From assembly GCA_024220505.1 (NCBI GenBank), contig JAKZZE010000008.1:992001-1056000 (forward strand): a stretch of DNA of 64,000 nt. The letters run 5' to 3'. The position numbers and the translations under genes were made by a program. Under the pieces are notes generated by a model. It was not told where the DNA came from and did not search any database. It saw only the letters and a program-made list of their open reading frames with translations. Of the stretch, positions 42,580 to 53,762 are shown in pieces (position 1 is the stretch's first letter; every line of letters starts with the position of its first letter). This DNA is from Rhizopus arrhizus. Its lineage: Eukaryota > Mucoromycota > Mucoromycetes > Mucorales > Rhizopodaceae.

Positions 42580-44253
42580 CAGTGGGTGGACTAATTGTCC
42601 CAGTGTTTCAAGATTTTTTACTTTTGACACTGTAACTCGACCAATTCTTAGGCTATACCATTAGTCTTATACTCATTAGAAAGGTCACACTTCGTGCTAC
42701 AAAATATCAAAGAACCGTTGCTCGGAGATTACACAGTCTGAGTTAATCAGCAATAGAAAAAAAACACCGCACTGGGACAATTTTTCCGCTTGAACATAAA
42801 TTTTATTTAATAACGGATATGTCCCCCTTTAGCATTAATAGGTGCTTTACAACGATCAGTCATGCTATCTATATATCTTCTACAGTCATCCACTGTAAAA
42901 GTATTCCATTCTTTTTCTATTTTTTCCCATAACTCATGTACTCCTTTAGTCTTAATGTCATATACACTCAGCTTGAGTTTAAGGTGATGCCATACGTGTT
43001 CAATAGGGTTTAAATCGATACTTTGGGCTGGCCAGCTAAAGATATGATCACTCTTGAAGCTATTATGCACAAACCATTGCTTAGCAAGCTTCGAAGTGTG
43101 CTCAGGATCCTTATCTTGTTGAAAGTACATATCCTCAGGATTGTATCTATAGTACTTTAGGCTGTCCATAAGTGTAGTTTCGAAGATATTTACATAATCC
43201 ACAGCTTTCATAGTTCCGTCATATATCCAACAAGCATACCCAGGGCCATCATAAGTAATACAACCCCATACCATGACACTTTCTTGGCTGCCTTTAACTG
43301 TAAGATCTAAGTGATGAGGCTGCAATACATCCTCTGGTCGACTCCAGTAGTACTTGCAACCGTCTGATCCAAAAACATTGACTTTAGTCTCATCACTAAA
43401 CATTATACGCCTCCAGTCATCGGTTGTCCAGTCTTTGTGGGCCATAGCCCATGCTAAATGTCGTTCCTTGTGCTGTTTACTGAGCAGAGGCTTCTTCGCT
43501 TTGATTTTAGCTCTGAATTTCATACTTTTAAGAAGCTTCAAGACTCTAAAATAACTAATAGCATACACCAAACCATTCAGATATTGATGTACTGCTTTGG
43601 CTGTCCTGAATTCATCCTTTATTATTTGTATACGGATGTATGACTTGGTAGTTTCACCAATAGTTGCTCTTCTACCAGGGGTTGCCTTCATTCGATTTGG
43701 AAAAAACTTGTTCGCATACCTACCTAAAGTTGACTTTTTCAATCCGGAAATGCGTTCCATAACTTGTTCATATGTTATGTTACTAGCCAAAAACATTTGG
43801 ATTTGTTTTTGAACAGATTTGCTTATAGTAAGAGTCATTTGATGCAGGACAAAGTCGTAAGAAGTGCAGTATAGAAAGAGACTAAGAATATTGTAACAAA
43901 AAAAGGATAATGTGAAGCTATTTATACTTTAAATTAAAGATATGAGTCATATATTATCATATATAAGACTGGTATATTAGTTCCGGTGATTTATGATCGA
44001 TAAGTAGGCGATGTTTAGAACACATTGCAAAATAAGCAGGTAGCGGAAAAATTGTCCCAGTGCGGTGTTTTTTTTTCTATTGCTGATTAACTCAGACTGT
44101 GTAATCTCCGAGCAACGGTTCTTTGATATTTTGTAGCACGAAGTGTGACCTTTCTAATGAGTATAAGACTAATGGTATAGCCTAAGAATTGGTCGAGTTA
44201 CAGTGTCAAAAGTAAAAAAAGTTGAAACACTGGGACAATTAGTCCACCCACTG
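42580..44253 (-). mobile_element. K: Tc1/mariner, intact transposase
   Basis: 1674 bp, TA at 42578-42579 and 44254-44255. Inverted arms of about 210 bp starting CAGTGGGTGGACTAATTG, each with an inner inverted motif (GCACTGGGACAATTTTTCCG near 42768). Inserted in E2. Confidence 0.95.
42807..43838 (-). CDS. K Tc1/mariner transposase, full length
   Basis: 343 residues, no interruption. N-terminal HTH region (ITYEQVMERISGLKKSTLGR) and the GRRATIG hook between the two DNA-binding parts. DDE domain: IMFSDETKVNVFGSDG, YFQQDKDPEHTSKL and AQSIDLNPIEHVW. Relatives have DNDPKH at the second site; here DKDPEH, with the catalytic Asp kept. C-terminus RYIDSMTDRCKAPINAKG. A TVKGSQESVMVWG stretch replaces the usual TVKHGGGxxMxWG, an unusual change in a conserved loop that might weaken it. 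Otherwise apparently complete. Confidence 0.94.
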   Translation of the reverse strand: MTLTISKSVQKQIQMFLASNITYEQVMERISGLKKSTLGRYANKFFPNRMKATPGRRATIGETTKSYIRIQIIKDEFRTAKAVHQYLNGLVYAISYFRVLKLLKSMKFRAKIKAKKPLLSKQHKERHLAWAMAHKDWTTDDWRRIMFSDETKVNVFGSDGCKYYWSRPEDVLQPHHLDLTVKGSQESVMVWGCITYDGPGYACWIYDGTMKAVDYVNIFETTLMDSLKYYRYNPEDMYFQQDKDPEHTSKLAKQWFVHNSFKSDHIFSWPAQSIDLNPIEHVWHHLKLKLSVYDIKTKGVHELWEKIEKEWNTFTVDDCRRYIDSMTDRCKAPINAKGGHIRY

Positions 44254-44558
44254 TATATAAAGCAATATTTATTTCAATATGAATGGTCGGTAAAGAAGTA
44301 TATAAAGCAATATGAGTGGTTCATAAAGAAGTATATAAGGCAATATGAGTGGTTCATAAAGAAGTATATAAGGCAATATGAGTGGTTTATAAAGAGTAAA
44401 AAGACAAATAAAGTAATGATTTAAAAAGTATCATTGGTTGCCAAATTATTTATAACGTAGAATAGACTATGTAAAGCAGCTAACAAGAGAGACGCCTTCG
44501 CAGAACGACAATTGGGTCTGTATAAATCTACTTAGAGCTATGGATCATCATTTTCGTT

Positions 44559-44627
44559 AATATCGGCACCATACAGAGACGCAGAATATATTGACAGACA
44601 TTTAGGTCCTTAAAGGGTGCCGATATT
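44559..44627. repeat. 12-bp inverted repeat near the E2 right end
   Basis: Perfect arms AATATCGGCACC and GGTGCCGATATT with a 45-base loop. E3 has a different, imperfect hairpin at the same relative place (about 53567-53660). Confidence 0.6.
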
Positions 44628-45778
44628 GACGTCGGCATAAATACCCATTCAATCACAGCTTTTGGCATCGTTAAACAGAAAAGCATATTGCTAAAAATTA
44701 ACAGTGTGCAGAGTTTGCACGATTATTTGCAGTGCCCACTGCAAATAATCGTTCCAATTAGGTACCGGATTGCGCAAGATTGCTCTTCGTTTGGGTAACA
44801 AATTGTTACTTTTTTTCGTGAAAAAAATTAAATCTTGCTGTATTGATCATTTTCGAATTTTGAAAAAAGATTTAGATGCGAAAAAAATAAAGAAATTTAA
44901 CGATGTTATTATTTTATTTGTAGGGTAAATATTCATGGAGTTATTCATGTTTTTAAAGAAATGTCTTTTTTTACAAACGATCTTTTTTTGGAAAGCGTAT
45001 TTCTCTCCATTGTTTAAAGACCGATATTTTCTTTTTTTATTTTTGAGGGCAAAATGCGGAAATCAAAAGCACCGTGCGATTATTTTGTACAGAAGAATAC
45101 ATATTAGGAAGGCAATCTGTGATCTTTAGCTAAGCTCATTGGAAATGTGTAACAGAACGTAACAAAATAGTTGCGTTTAGTAAAAAAAAAAAAAAAGAAG
45201 CTGAAAGATTAAAAGTAAAAAAAAAAGACAAAGTTAAAAAAAAAGACACAGTTAAAAAAAAAAGACAGCGAAAAAAAAAAAGAATATAGCAATAAAAGGT
45301 TCCTTATTCAAATGAAAACAATAATCTAGAGCAAATATACTTTATAGAAATGCAAATGCTTTTATGTTATAACAAAAGAATACTTGTATATTCTAAAAAG
45401 AATAAAAAAATAAAGAAGCTTTGCTCACATTTTGTTATAATTAACACATACAAGTACAGCGTTTTTGTTTTTCAAGTAAATAGATGGCTTTATTATTTTT
45501 TATGACAAATAATACAAGAGAATATATGCTTTTAAGCTTACACTGGTTCATTACTTACCTCATGTTTACACATGGGTGTAATTTGCCATTAGGCCATTAG
45601 CCATTAGCCATTAGCCATCAGCCATTAGCCATTAGAGATGTTAACATTGCCAACTTCCGTTACCAAAGAGGAATTTTCAGCAGCAAGCAGTAATAAAAGT
45701 TTGATATTCTTATAGCTTTGTCATGTTGGAAAGAACAGCTTCTCTCATGAGGTTAATGTTCATCATCCGAATGTGTCC

Positions 45779-45796
45779 CATTAGGAATTCCTACTG
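45779..45796. promoter_or_regulatory. 18-bp palindrome with one mismatch, E3
   Basis: CATTAGGAATTCCTACTG, about 270 bases upstream of the tnp2 ATG. Confidence 0.4.
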
Positions 45797-46067
45797 TAAA
45801 AAAAAAAAAAAAAAAAAAAAAAAGAAATCGACATTAGACTTGGTTGTTATTTTTTTTAATAAACTTACATTTGACCAGTGCTTGAGCTTTCCTTTTTTCT
45901 TATGCCTTTGGCATCTAGAGTATTCCATGAAACAAAACGAGGGAAAAAAAAAAACGTTACTTTAAGCACCGACTTTGTTTTTTAAATTTAACATGTTTTT
46001 TTTTATCAGGCATATTTTCTCTTTCTACCAATTTTCTTTGCTATTTCCAAATTTAAAAAATATAAAC

Positions 46068-46243
46068 ATGAACAACTTCAACACCACCAAAATTATTTGT
46101 ACCTGTTCTGAATGCAGCAACCATCCCAATGGATTCAGAATGCTTGCAAAGAGAACTGTAAGAGGTCATGAACTTATCGACAGAGTTAGAAATAGAGGTT
46201 TTTTTGTTTTATTTTTCAATAGAAATCCAAACGTGCTAATTTT

Positions 46244-46276
<33 letters not shown>

Positions 46277-48993
46277 AAAATAGAATCGAGAAGAGTATCT
46301 GAAGCTAACGACAACGGGGAGGAAACTGTCGAATACTCATCAGCCATTCCTGAACCAGTAACTGAAGGTATATTTTTAATCAGCAAAGTATTTAATATAA
46401 GAAAGGTTTTATTTATTGAAATGTATTTTGCAACTTGTTAGACGGAATGAATATTGACGAAGAGGAAGGAATGAGTAATGAAGAACAGCTTCGTCACCTC
46501 TTGCTGTTGTTCATTGTGCTTTTTCAAGCAAAGCACCTCTCGGTGAAAGCCGGTGAAGACTTGTTGGCCTTTCTTTCCTTCTTTGTCCGTTCTCTTGGCC
46601 ATGGTATGGAGATTCCTACAAAGATCTCTACTGCCCGTACTATGGTCAATTATTCCACTGCCAGCAATGGTTTGTCCCGTTTTCTTGTTTGCTCTGCTTG
46701 TCGAAGCGTTTACACTTCTGGAAGCTTGCATTCTCGCTCCTGTGGCTATGTACGCTTCCCTCACAACCCTTATCGACAAGCACAACCATGTGGAAATGCT
46801 CTTTTTGCAGGCAGCAGTTTAAAGCCAGTGCTTGAGTATCCCTACAACTCAATTACTGAGACTTTAAAAAAGTTCTTTATGCGACCCAGTTTTGAACAAC
46901 AAATTGAGCAATGGAGAAGAAGATCAGTTGATGAAGATGTTATGTTCGACATATACGATGGCAGAGTTTGGAATCAGCTTGTGGATTCAAACGGGCAAAT
47001 TTTTACCAGTCAACCAAGATCATTGATGGTATCCTTGAATGTGGATTGGTTCCAGCCAAGTGACAACATGAAGCATTCTAGTGGTGCCATTTACCTTGCA
47101 ATCAACAATCTGCCAAGAAATACACGTATGAAGTTTTCCAACATCGTTTTGGCAGGTGTTATTCCTGGACCACATGAGCCCAATGATGATCAAATCCAAA
47201 ACTTCTTGAAGCCATTGGTAGATGAATTGCTTGTACTGTACAATGGTGTTATAATGCCCACTTACGAAAATCCTAACGGAGAACTAGTTCGTGTGGCATT
47301 GATGTCCATCAATTGTGATATGCCTGCAGCAAGAAAAGTAGCTGGATACATGGGCGCCATGGCTACTAAAGCATGTAACAAGTGCTCAACTGCTTTTGGC
47401 CGTCTATCAACTGGTACCAGGTCTTCAAAACCAAACTTTTCTGATTTCAACGATGAAAACTGGGTGCAAAGAACGTGGGAACAGCAAAGATTTGATGCGT
47501 ATGACTGGTTGACTGCTACGCACAAGGCACAACAAGAAGAAAAACAGGCAAGTTCTGGTACAAAGTGGAGTGAAGTACATCGACTTCCTTACTTTGATGT
47601 GGTGAGATATGTAACTGTCGATCCAATGCATAACTTATTTCTTGGAACACCTAAGAAAATGATTGAAGTCTGGCAGGATTTTGGCTTGCTTGTTTCTACT
47701 GATTTTCCAGCAATGGCAACAGAGTCGACTACTATCAGCATTCCTCAGCAATACGCTAAGCTATCTGAAGGTATGTAATACTGCTTGATCGTGTTTATAT
47801 ATACATGGAATAAAGCTTTATTTCATGGTGGAACAAAATACTTATTTTTTTTTCTTTTTTTTTTAAAAAAAATAGGAAAAATCTCTGGTGCTTTTGCTAA
47901 TATGAAATCAGATGAGTGGAGAACCTGGGTTGTTGTGCTGTCACCTTTCCTGCTCAAACAAAAACTGGCAGGTGAACATTTTACAAACTGGTTGCGGTAT
48001 GTCGATGCTGTGAAGCTGGTCACTGGCCCTTCCATCACAGTAGAAGACATAGATACCGCACATCTATTGATGAAAAACTTTGGCAAGACCTGTGTCGAGC
48101 TGTATGGTGAATCTATGCCCACCCCAAATATGCATATGCATCTTCATTTAAAAGAAAGCTTCCTGGACTTTGGTCCCTCATACTCTTTTTGGCTTTATGG
48201 CTTTGAACGTCTCAATGGCGATATGAAACATATCAACATCAATTTTAAGACTGGATTTGAAACCACTTATGCTACTATGTTTATTCAAAATGTTCACACA
48301 CAAGATCTAGTATATTCTTTACATTCCTTTATAAATTCAACAAACGAAGACATACTCCTACTAATTAAATTTATAGAAGAGATAGGTGAGGTTACGAATG
48401 ACGAGAGTGGTTTAACGCCATTTGATTACTCTCGTTTCATAGACGGACCTAGCTTATTCAATTCAACAATAACTGGTAGTGAGCCTCTGCCACCCACATC
48501 CTTTCCTTTAAATTTCGACAATCGAACTCAACTTATATGCCCAGAACACTATGAATCATTAATTAATTACTACACCTATACCTATGCACTCATCCCTGGC
48601 ACGTTTATCAGCAATATTATTCATTCATTTAAAAATATAAACTTGCTTGGACAAAAATATACATCATCAAAAAATACTTCAACTTCTTCATCCTCCTGCA
48701 TTATCCAAGCTATTATCAACAACGAAATACGCATTGGTCAAATTTCTTATCTCTTTACACATTCATTTAACAACTACACTCATTACTTTGCATTTGTCAA
48801 TTGGTACAGCCATGCGACCCATCACTTTCCCTCCTTTGATGATACTGGCATTCAAGTGTGGAAAAACCAGTTTGACCCAGTCTCACAACAAAATATACTT
48901 CCTGTTCACAAAATTCACAATCCAGTAGCAGTGAAGTCATATTTAGATAATCATATTCTTACACTTTCTCTCCCAAGACGGATCTATATGTAA
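46068..48993 (+). CDS. E3 Tnp2-type transposase, four exons
   Basis: Exons 46068-46197, 46284-46367, 46442-47770 and 47876-48993 give 886 residues with phases that fit throughout. Exon 1 starts with a Cys cluster (CTCSECSNHP). A second Cys/His group lies near residue 155-175 (CSACRS...CGYVRF). The Tnp2 (Transposase_21) core shows SLNVDWFQPSD near 267, AGVIPGPHEP, MSINCDMPAARKVAGYMG and VDPMHNLFLGT near 465; exon 4 has MHMHLHLKESFLDFGPSYSFW and GFERLNGD near 600-630. This enzyme excises CACTA elements at their ends. Exon boundaries were set by aligning to the E4 gene. Intron 1 has an odd donor (GTTTTT) and a 29-A run. Frames uninterrupted, so possibly active. Confidence 0.88.
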
Positions 48994-50139
48994 AAACTAT
49001 GTCGAAGCGTTCATTCATTCATTTATTATTATTATTATTATTATTGTTTTATTATATATTTTACTAAAGAATCATTCAATAGACTTTTTTTTAAAAATTT
49101 TTATTCAATTTGTGAAGAAACAACAAACCAAGAAAAAAAAAAGGGGAAGAATGCCTACTGCATTGAACTGGAAGTCGCAAAAGAGGAAGAAGCAGAAACA
49201 GAGGTTGGAAAACCAAGAGCAGAAGAAGAAAAAGCCCAGGAAGGAAAATCGGCATCATCAAGTTTGTCGGGGAACTCCACCTCAACGTTTTCTATTATTC
49301 TTCTAATAGTTGGTGGAGCCCCCTTTTTCTTCATCGACTCCTTGTATCGTTTTTGCAACTCTTCGTGGAATTGCACCACCTATAGATTAATTAAGGTATA
49401 TTAGAAGATGAAACTTGTCAACAACATTTTGCTTACTTCGTTGCTTCTAAATGATGGCCTTTTGACCACGAACGTACGGCCGTTCTCGTCCTCTGGCCCA
49501 TCTTCTTCATCTGACGTCCAGTCAACAGTCAGAATTTTACCAGCGAACGGGAAACGGGCGTCGAACGCGGAAGGGTTAGCCATATAAACAGATCTCCTGT
49601 TAGAGAGTTTCTATTGTAAGGTATCAATGTAAGTATTTCCTATATTTTATAGTATAATCTTCAAAATATTAAATACTCACCGTATTTATACGGCTACGAC
49701 AGGTAGTTTTTGGTGAAACAACTGTCTTCCCCTTGGCCTTGCTCATCATGTAGGAATACTTGCTCCTAATTATAGCATTTATTTGTGAGGTGGTGAGCAA
49801 ATCAAAACGATGGTGCTTTCTGGCTTGCTCATACAACAATGCCTTGACTTTTCTGTTATTTTTATGGGCGAAGGTAACGTCCAAGTCAAATTCGCTTCTG
49901 CGACCAACAACGTAATCACGGTAGTATTCTGCTAAATAACTCTATATGACACAGAAAGGTATAAAATATAGTTATTAAATTACAATTACTAATTTAATAA
50001 ATATGTCCTAAACTTACACTGCATTCTTTTTTGGCCGCGTCGACCTCAGCTTCTGAAGCTCGGTGTTGCTGCTGCTGCTGTTGCTGCTGCTGTTGCTGTT
50101 GCTGCAGCAATTGTTGTAATTGCTGTATCTGAGCAGCTA

Positions 50140-51769
50140 CAGTAGCGGACAAAACTGGTGCACAAAACTTTTTTTCAGCTTTTAACTACCATTACCTGCT
50201 CATGGTAATTGCAATAGTCATGAAACTGTACTAGAAGGAGGATATACTAGTCATTGTAATTTATGTATGTTCTAAGCATGACATTGTTAAAACTGAGCGA
50301 TAAGCGTGTTTTAAATTTATAAAATTTTATATTTTCTAAAAACCGCAAAAGTGGCTAAGACCTTAGAATTTATATAATCATCTCATCTCTTGATATCGTC
50401 GGATGTTCTTCTTTGCATATGCTAATAATATGCGTGTATATCATTTTCAGTAAAAGAACCCGGCTCTTTAACTATTCTTTTCCAAAGATCATCGACCCTT
50501 TTTGATCTAGTGTCGTATCATCATACCTTTGCCATCAATTGCCACCTGGTATGCTTAAGCGGACTTAGGCCGGGATTAGTGGCGGCTAAACTTGTAGCAC
50601 AGAAGCGCTGTTATCAAATATTGAGTTTGTGACATGCGTTGACTTGTGCCTTGTGTCATTGTCATACTGAAACGAGAGATTACGACGTTTTAGACTACTA
50701 TACGCTAGGCTTTTGTGGTATGAAGTAAGCGAAATATATGTGTATATTTATGAGTTCATTATACCATCGTATACCTGACACACATATTCTGGTCCTCAAT
50801 ATCTAATACAGCCTTAAAACATAACAGAGCAGCCAGCATGCTTCATTGTTTGATCACCGTGAAAAAATCGCTAAGGTTGCTCGACTTGCTTTCAATATTA
50901 GTGTATACTGTCTGCATCCATAATGTTCATATTTGTTTCATTGCTAAAGATAGAAGACTTCCAGCCCTCTATAGTATACAATGGCTTGTCGTGATACCAC
51001 ATTCATCGCTTTTTCCGACTTATACAGCTGATGAAATTCTTCGATTCCTTACTTCCAGACTCAAAATCTAGCTTCCTACTGTGCCTTTAGACTGACAGTC
51101 TGCTAACACTGTATCTTAAGGTCCTCAAAATGTGCTGAGCATCAGGAACTGTGTGTAGCGGACCTTGTCCAAGCTCTAGGTTGATGACTGAACTAATAAC
51201 TTTTCAGGCTAATAGCGGAATACCTTCATGATCACAAGACATTAAGTTTCTTTCTTCCCTCTTTCTCCTGTTGATTGTCCATTTAGAGATTCTTGTTACT
51301 CTAGGAATATCTGTTGTCGTACGAACTAAGTGTATTCGAGATCTCAGAGTTTCATTTTTACAGTTGCTTATTTTCTTAAACATATAAGGCTAGTACTTTG
51401 TTATAGTGAATAGGGTAAAAACAAAAGGGGGGGCTCAATGGGAAATACAAAATAAGTACAGTTTTATATATTTTTTAAGAGCTACTAGAATTTACTAATC
51501 TGCTGTGAAATCTGAAAGCAAACGGGAGAGATTTGGGGAAAATTGAAAGAAGGCTAGACAAGCACTACATTTTTGGCGAAAATTGAAATATGCAAAAAAT
51601 CACTAAAAATGACCTTATGCCTGAGGGATGTCCGGCACAGTTCCGGTTTACATAACGTAATGTATATTTTAGACTGTCTTTCAGATGGTATATACCACAA
51701 AAGTCGCAGACATATGGCGGAGATACAATGTTAATTTTAAGTTTTGTGCACCAGTTTTGTCCGCTACTG
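50140..51769. mobile_element. J2: dead Tc1/mariner, near-identical to J1
   Basis: 1630 bp, TA at 50138-50139 and 51770-51771. It differs from J1 at only about ten bases by eye and has the same broken transposase remnants. It splits the E3 accessory gene. Confidence 0.92.
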
Positions 51770-51861
51770 TATTATCTCTGGTGCGAGACCAGAGGCTGCT
51801 CCGATGGCTTCAGTGCCAACAGGGCTCTCCAAGCGAGGAGCTGTAAAGCTACTGAAGCTTG

Positions 51862-51887
51862 CAACAGGAACAGGAACAGGAACAGGA

Positions 51888-51933
<46 letters not shown>

Positions 51934-51950
51934 CAGCAGAAACAGGAACA
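51862..51950 (-). repeat. Hexanucleotide run coding VP/AP repeats in E3
   Basis: About 13 units of GGAACA then GGAGCA (plus strand), encoding alternating Val-Pro and Ala-Pro. Absent from the E4 copy. Confidence 0.85.
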
Positions 51951-52045
51951 ACGGTGGATGATGATCCAGCAATGCTCATGGAAATTCTTGCTCTCTTGGA
52001 AGCATTGCTGGGAACGTTGATGGGGGTGGCAGCACGACGAGACAT

Positions 52046-53758
52046 TTTTTAAAACAAATTATATATGGAAGAAAAAAAAAAAAAAACATAAGTACAAAAT
52101 AAATTGAAGATGAACACAAAACAAGATGATACTTTTGTTTGTTCTACAAAAAAAGCGAAGAAAAAAAAGCCTTTGGAGTTAAAGATATTACATTTAAATA
52201 AAAAAAAAAAAAGAAGAGAAAGTTTAAACTGCTTATGAATAGCCTCTCTGAATGTTTCAATAGTTAAACAGTATTAAAGAAGACTTATTTTTAATCGATA
52301 GTGGGTAACTGTAACACTGGTAAAATGAGGCTATAAAAAAGTACTTTTTTTTTCCTTTTTTTTTTTCTTTTTTTTTAAACAAAACATTCTTTCTAAAAGG
52401 TAAGTTCTTAATATTATATGTACTCTATTATTGTTCTGATGGTACTTGAACTTTAGTAAAATCGTATTAGTTGCTTTCTTGATGTTTCAAATGGTCTTTA
52501 TAAAGTCTTTTTCCCAGGATTATAGTTGCTTCTTCTTTTACTTGTTAGTATAAGCTTGGCTGCTGTCTTTTTTTCTTTTTCTTTTTTTTTCTCATGGTCC
52601 ACCTAAAGCAAGGTGCTATTACTTTTACTATATACTTGATAACTAATAATTATTATAGAGGAGTACTGCTTCCTTTTTTTTTTTTTTTTTTTTTTACTTG
52701 TTGGTAAAGCTTAGCAAGGTTTTTCTCTTAGCCCATCTAAAGAAAGGTACTATCACTTTTATTATATATACTCAATAGCTAATAATTATTATAGATGTCT
52801 GCTGCTTTTTTTACTTGTGAGTATACGCTTAGCTAGTTTTCTTCCCATGGTCTATCTAAAGAAAGGTACTATTACTTTTATTATATATACACGATAGCTA
52901 ATAACTATTATAGATGAATGCTGCTTTGCTTTGGCCTTTTCTATCTCTTTTCTGCCTTTGCTTTGGTTCTTAAGTACTGATGTCTTTTCTTTTGCTTTGA
53001 GTACCCAAGTCTTTGAATCCTTGTGTCTTTGAATCCTCGAGCTTGGCTTTTTTTTTTTCTTTTTTTCTTTTTTTTTTTTTTTTTTTTTTTTCTTTTGAGA
53101 ACTTTTTGAGTTCCACGAGGCTAATTGATGTATTTTTAGATTAGATGCTGCTATTCTGGTGACATTAGGTAAGTCAAGTACACTTTTAAAACGCTACAAG
53201 CAAAGAAATACCATGTATTATTATTATTTTATTCAAATAAAAAAAAGCTATTTTTTATAAACAAAATCCCTATTTTTTTGTGTATATAAAGCAATATTTA
53301 TTGCAATATGAATGGTCAATAAAGAAGTATATAAAGCTATATAAGTGGTTCATAAAGAAGTATATAATGCAATATGAGTGGTCAATAAAGAAGTATATAA
53401 GGCAACATGAGTGGTTTATAAAAGAGCGAAAAGACAAATAAAGTAATGATTTACAAAGCGTGATTGGTTACCAAGCACCATTAGATGTCAAATTGATAAT
53501 AAACAAGAGCCACAACGTAACTGATGAAAGATCCATCTTGCAAGATCAGTTAACGAAAAAGTCTCCCAACAGTCTCCTGTGTTGGCCACAAATCTTGAAC
53601 CATCAATTAACCAAAGGGCAAACAATAACTTACACGATTTGTGGCAGAGACAGGAGGCTGTGCGTGGATAAATCTCTTACCTGATTGTACACGATTGTAA
53701 ATTATTTCACAAGATTGGTAAACGATTTGTTACCCAATTTACACTATTATTTGCAGTG
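52046..53758 (+). other. E3 non-coding right arm
   Basis: No gene. A/T runs, diverged repeats of ACTATTACTTTTATTA/AGCTAATAATTATTATAG type, a poor CCTTGAAT array, the 33-bp minisatellite (53290-53425) and an imperfect hairpin (53567-53660) before the end. Mirrors 53763-55480 of E4. Confidence 0.7.
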
Positions 53759-53762
53759 GCCC

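Larger units (their letters stand above)
40399..44734 (+). mobile_element. E2: CACTA-type element, non-coding, carrying mariner K
   Basis: CACTGCAAATAAT at both ends, CC on either side. Without K it is about 2.66 kb, close to E1 in interior order, but its outermost 100 bp or so differ from E1/E4. It holds a run of about 44 A residues right after the palindrome at 41410-41427, and a 12-bp inverted repeat AATATCGGCACC / GGTGCCGATATT at 44559-44627. No gene except K. Confidence 0.85.
49155..52045 (-). pseudogene. E3 accessory protein gene, four exons, exon 1 split by J2
   Basis: Exon 1 52045-50018 (interrupted by J2 at 50140-51769), exon 2 49941-49681, exon 3 49610-49437, exon 4 49379-49155. 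All introns are phase 0, and exons 2 and 3 have exactly the same lengths as in E4 (261 and 174 nt). Set apart from J2 it would encode about 351 residues: N-terminus MSRRAATPINVPSNASKRAR, a VP/AP dipeptide run, a Gln-rich stretch, then SYLAEYYRDYVV..., an acidic block DWTSDEEDGPEDE and a C-terminus FPSWAFSSSALGF. I do not recognise the family; by position it is like the second gene (TnpA) of CACTA elements, usually a DNA-binding helper. Confidence 0.8.
44737..53758 (+). mobile_element. E3: CACTA-type element with transposase and accessory gene, carrying J2
   Basis: CACTGCAAATAAT at both ends. Without J2 it is about 7.4 kb. Tnp2-type transposase on plus (46068-48993) and accessory gene on minus (52045-49155), convergent with 161 bases between stops. 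It shares gene order with E4, but the outer 100 bp differ. The palindrome at 45779-45796 has one mismatch. Confidence 0.9.

Noticed and set aside
46435..46441. Start of E3 transposase at a TTG near 46435
   Set aside because: The frame is entered by splicing at 46442; upstream exons match the E4 gene.
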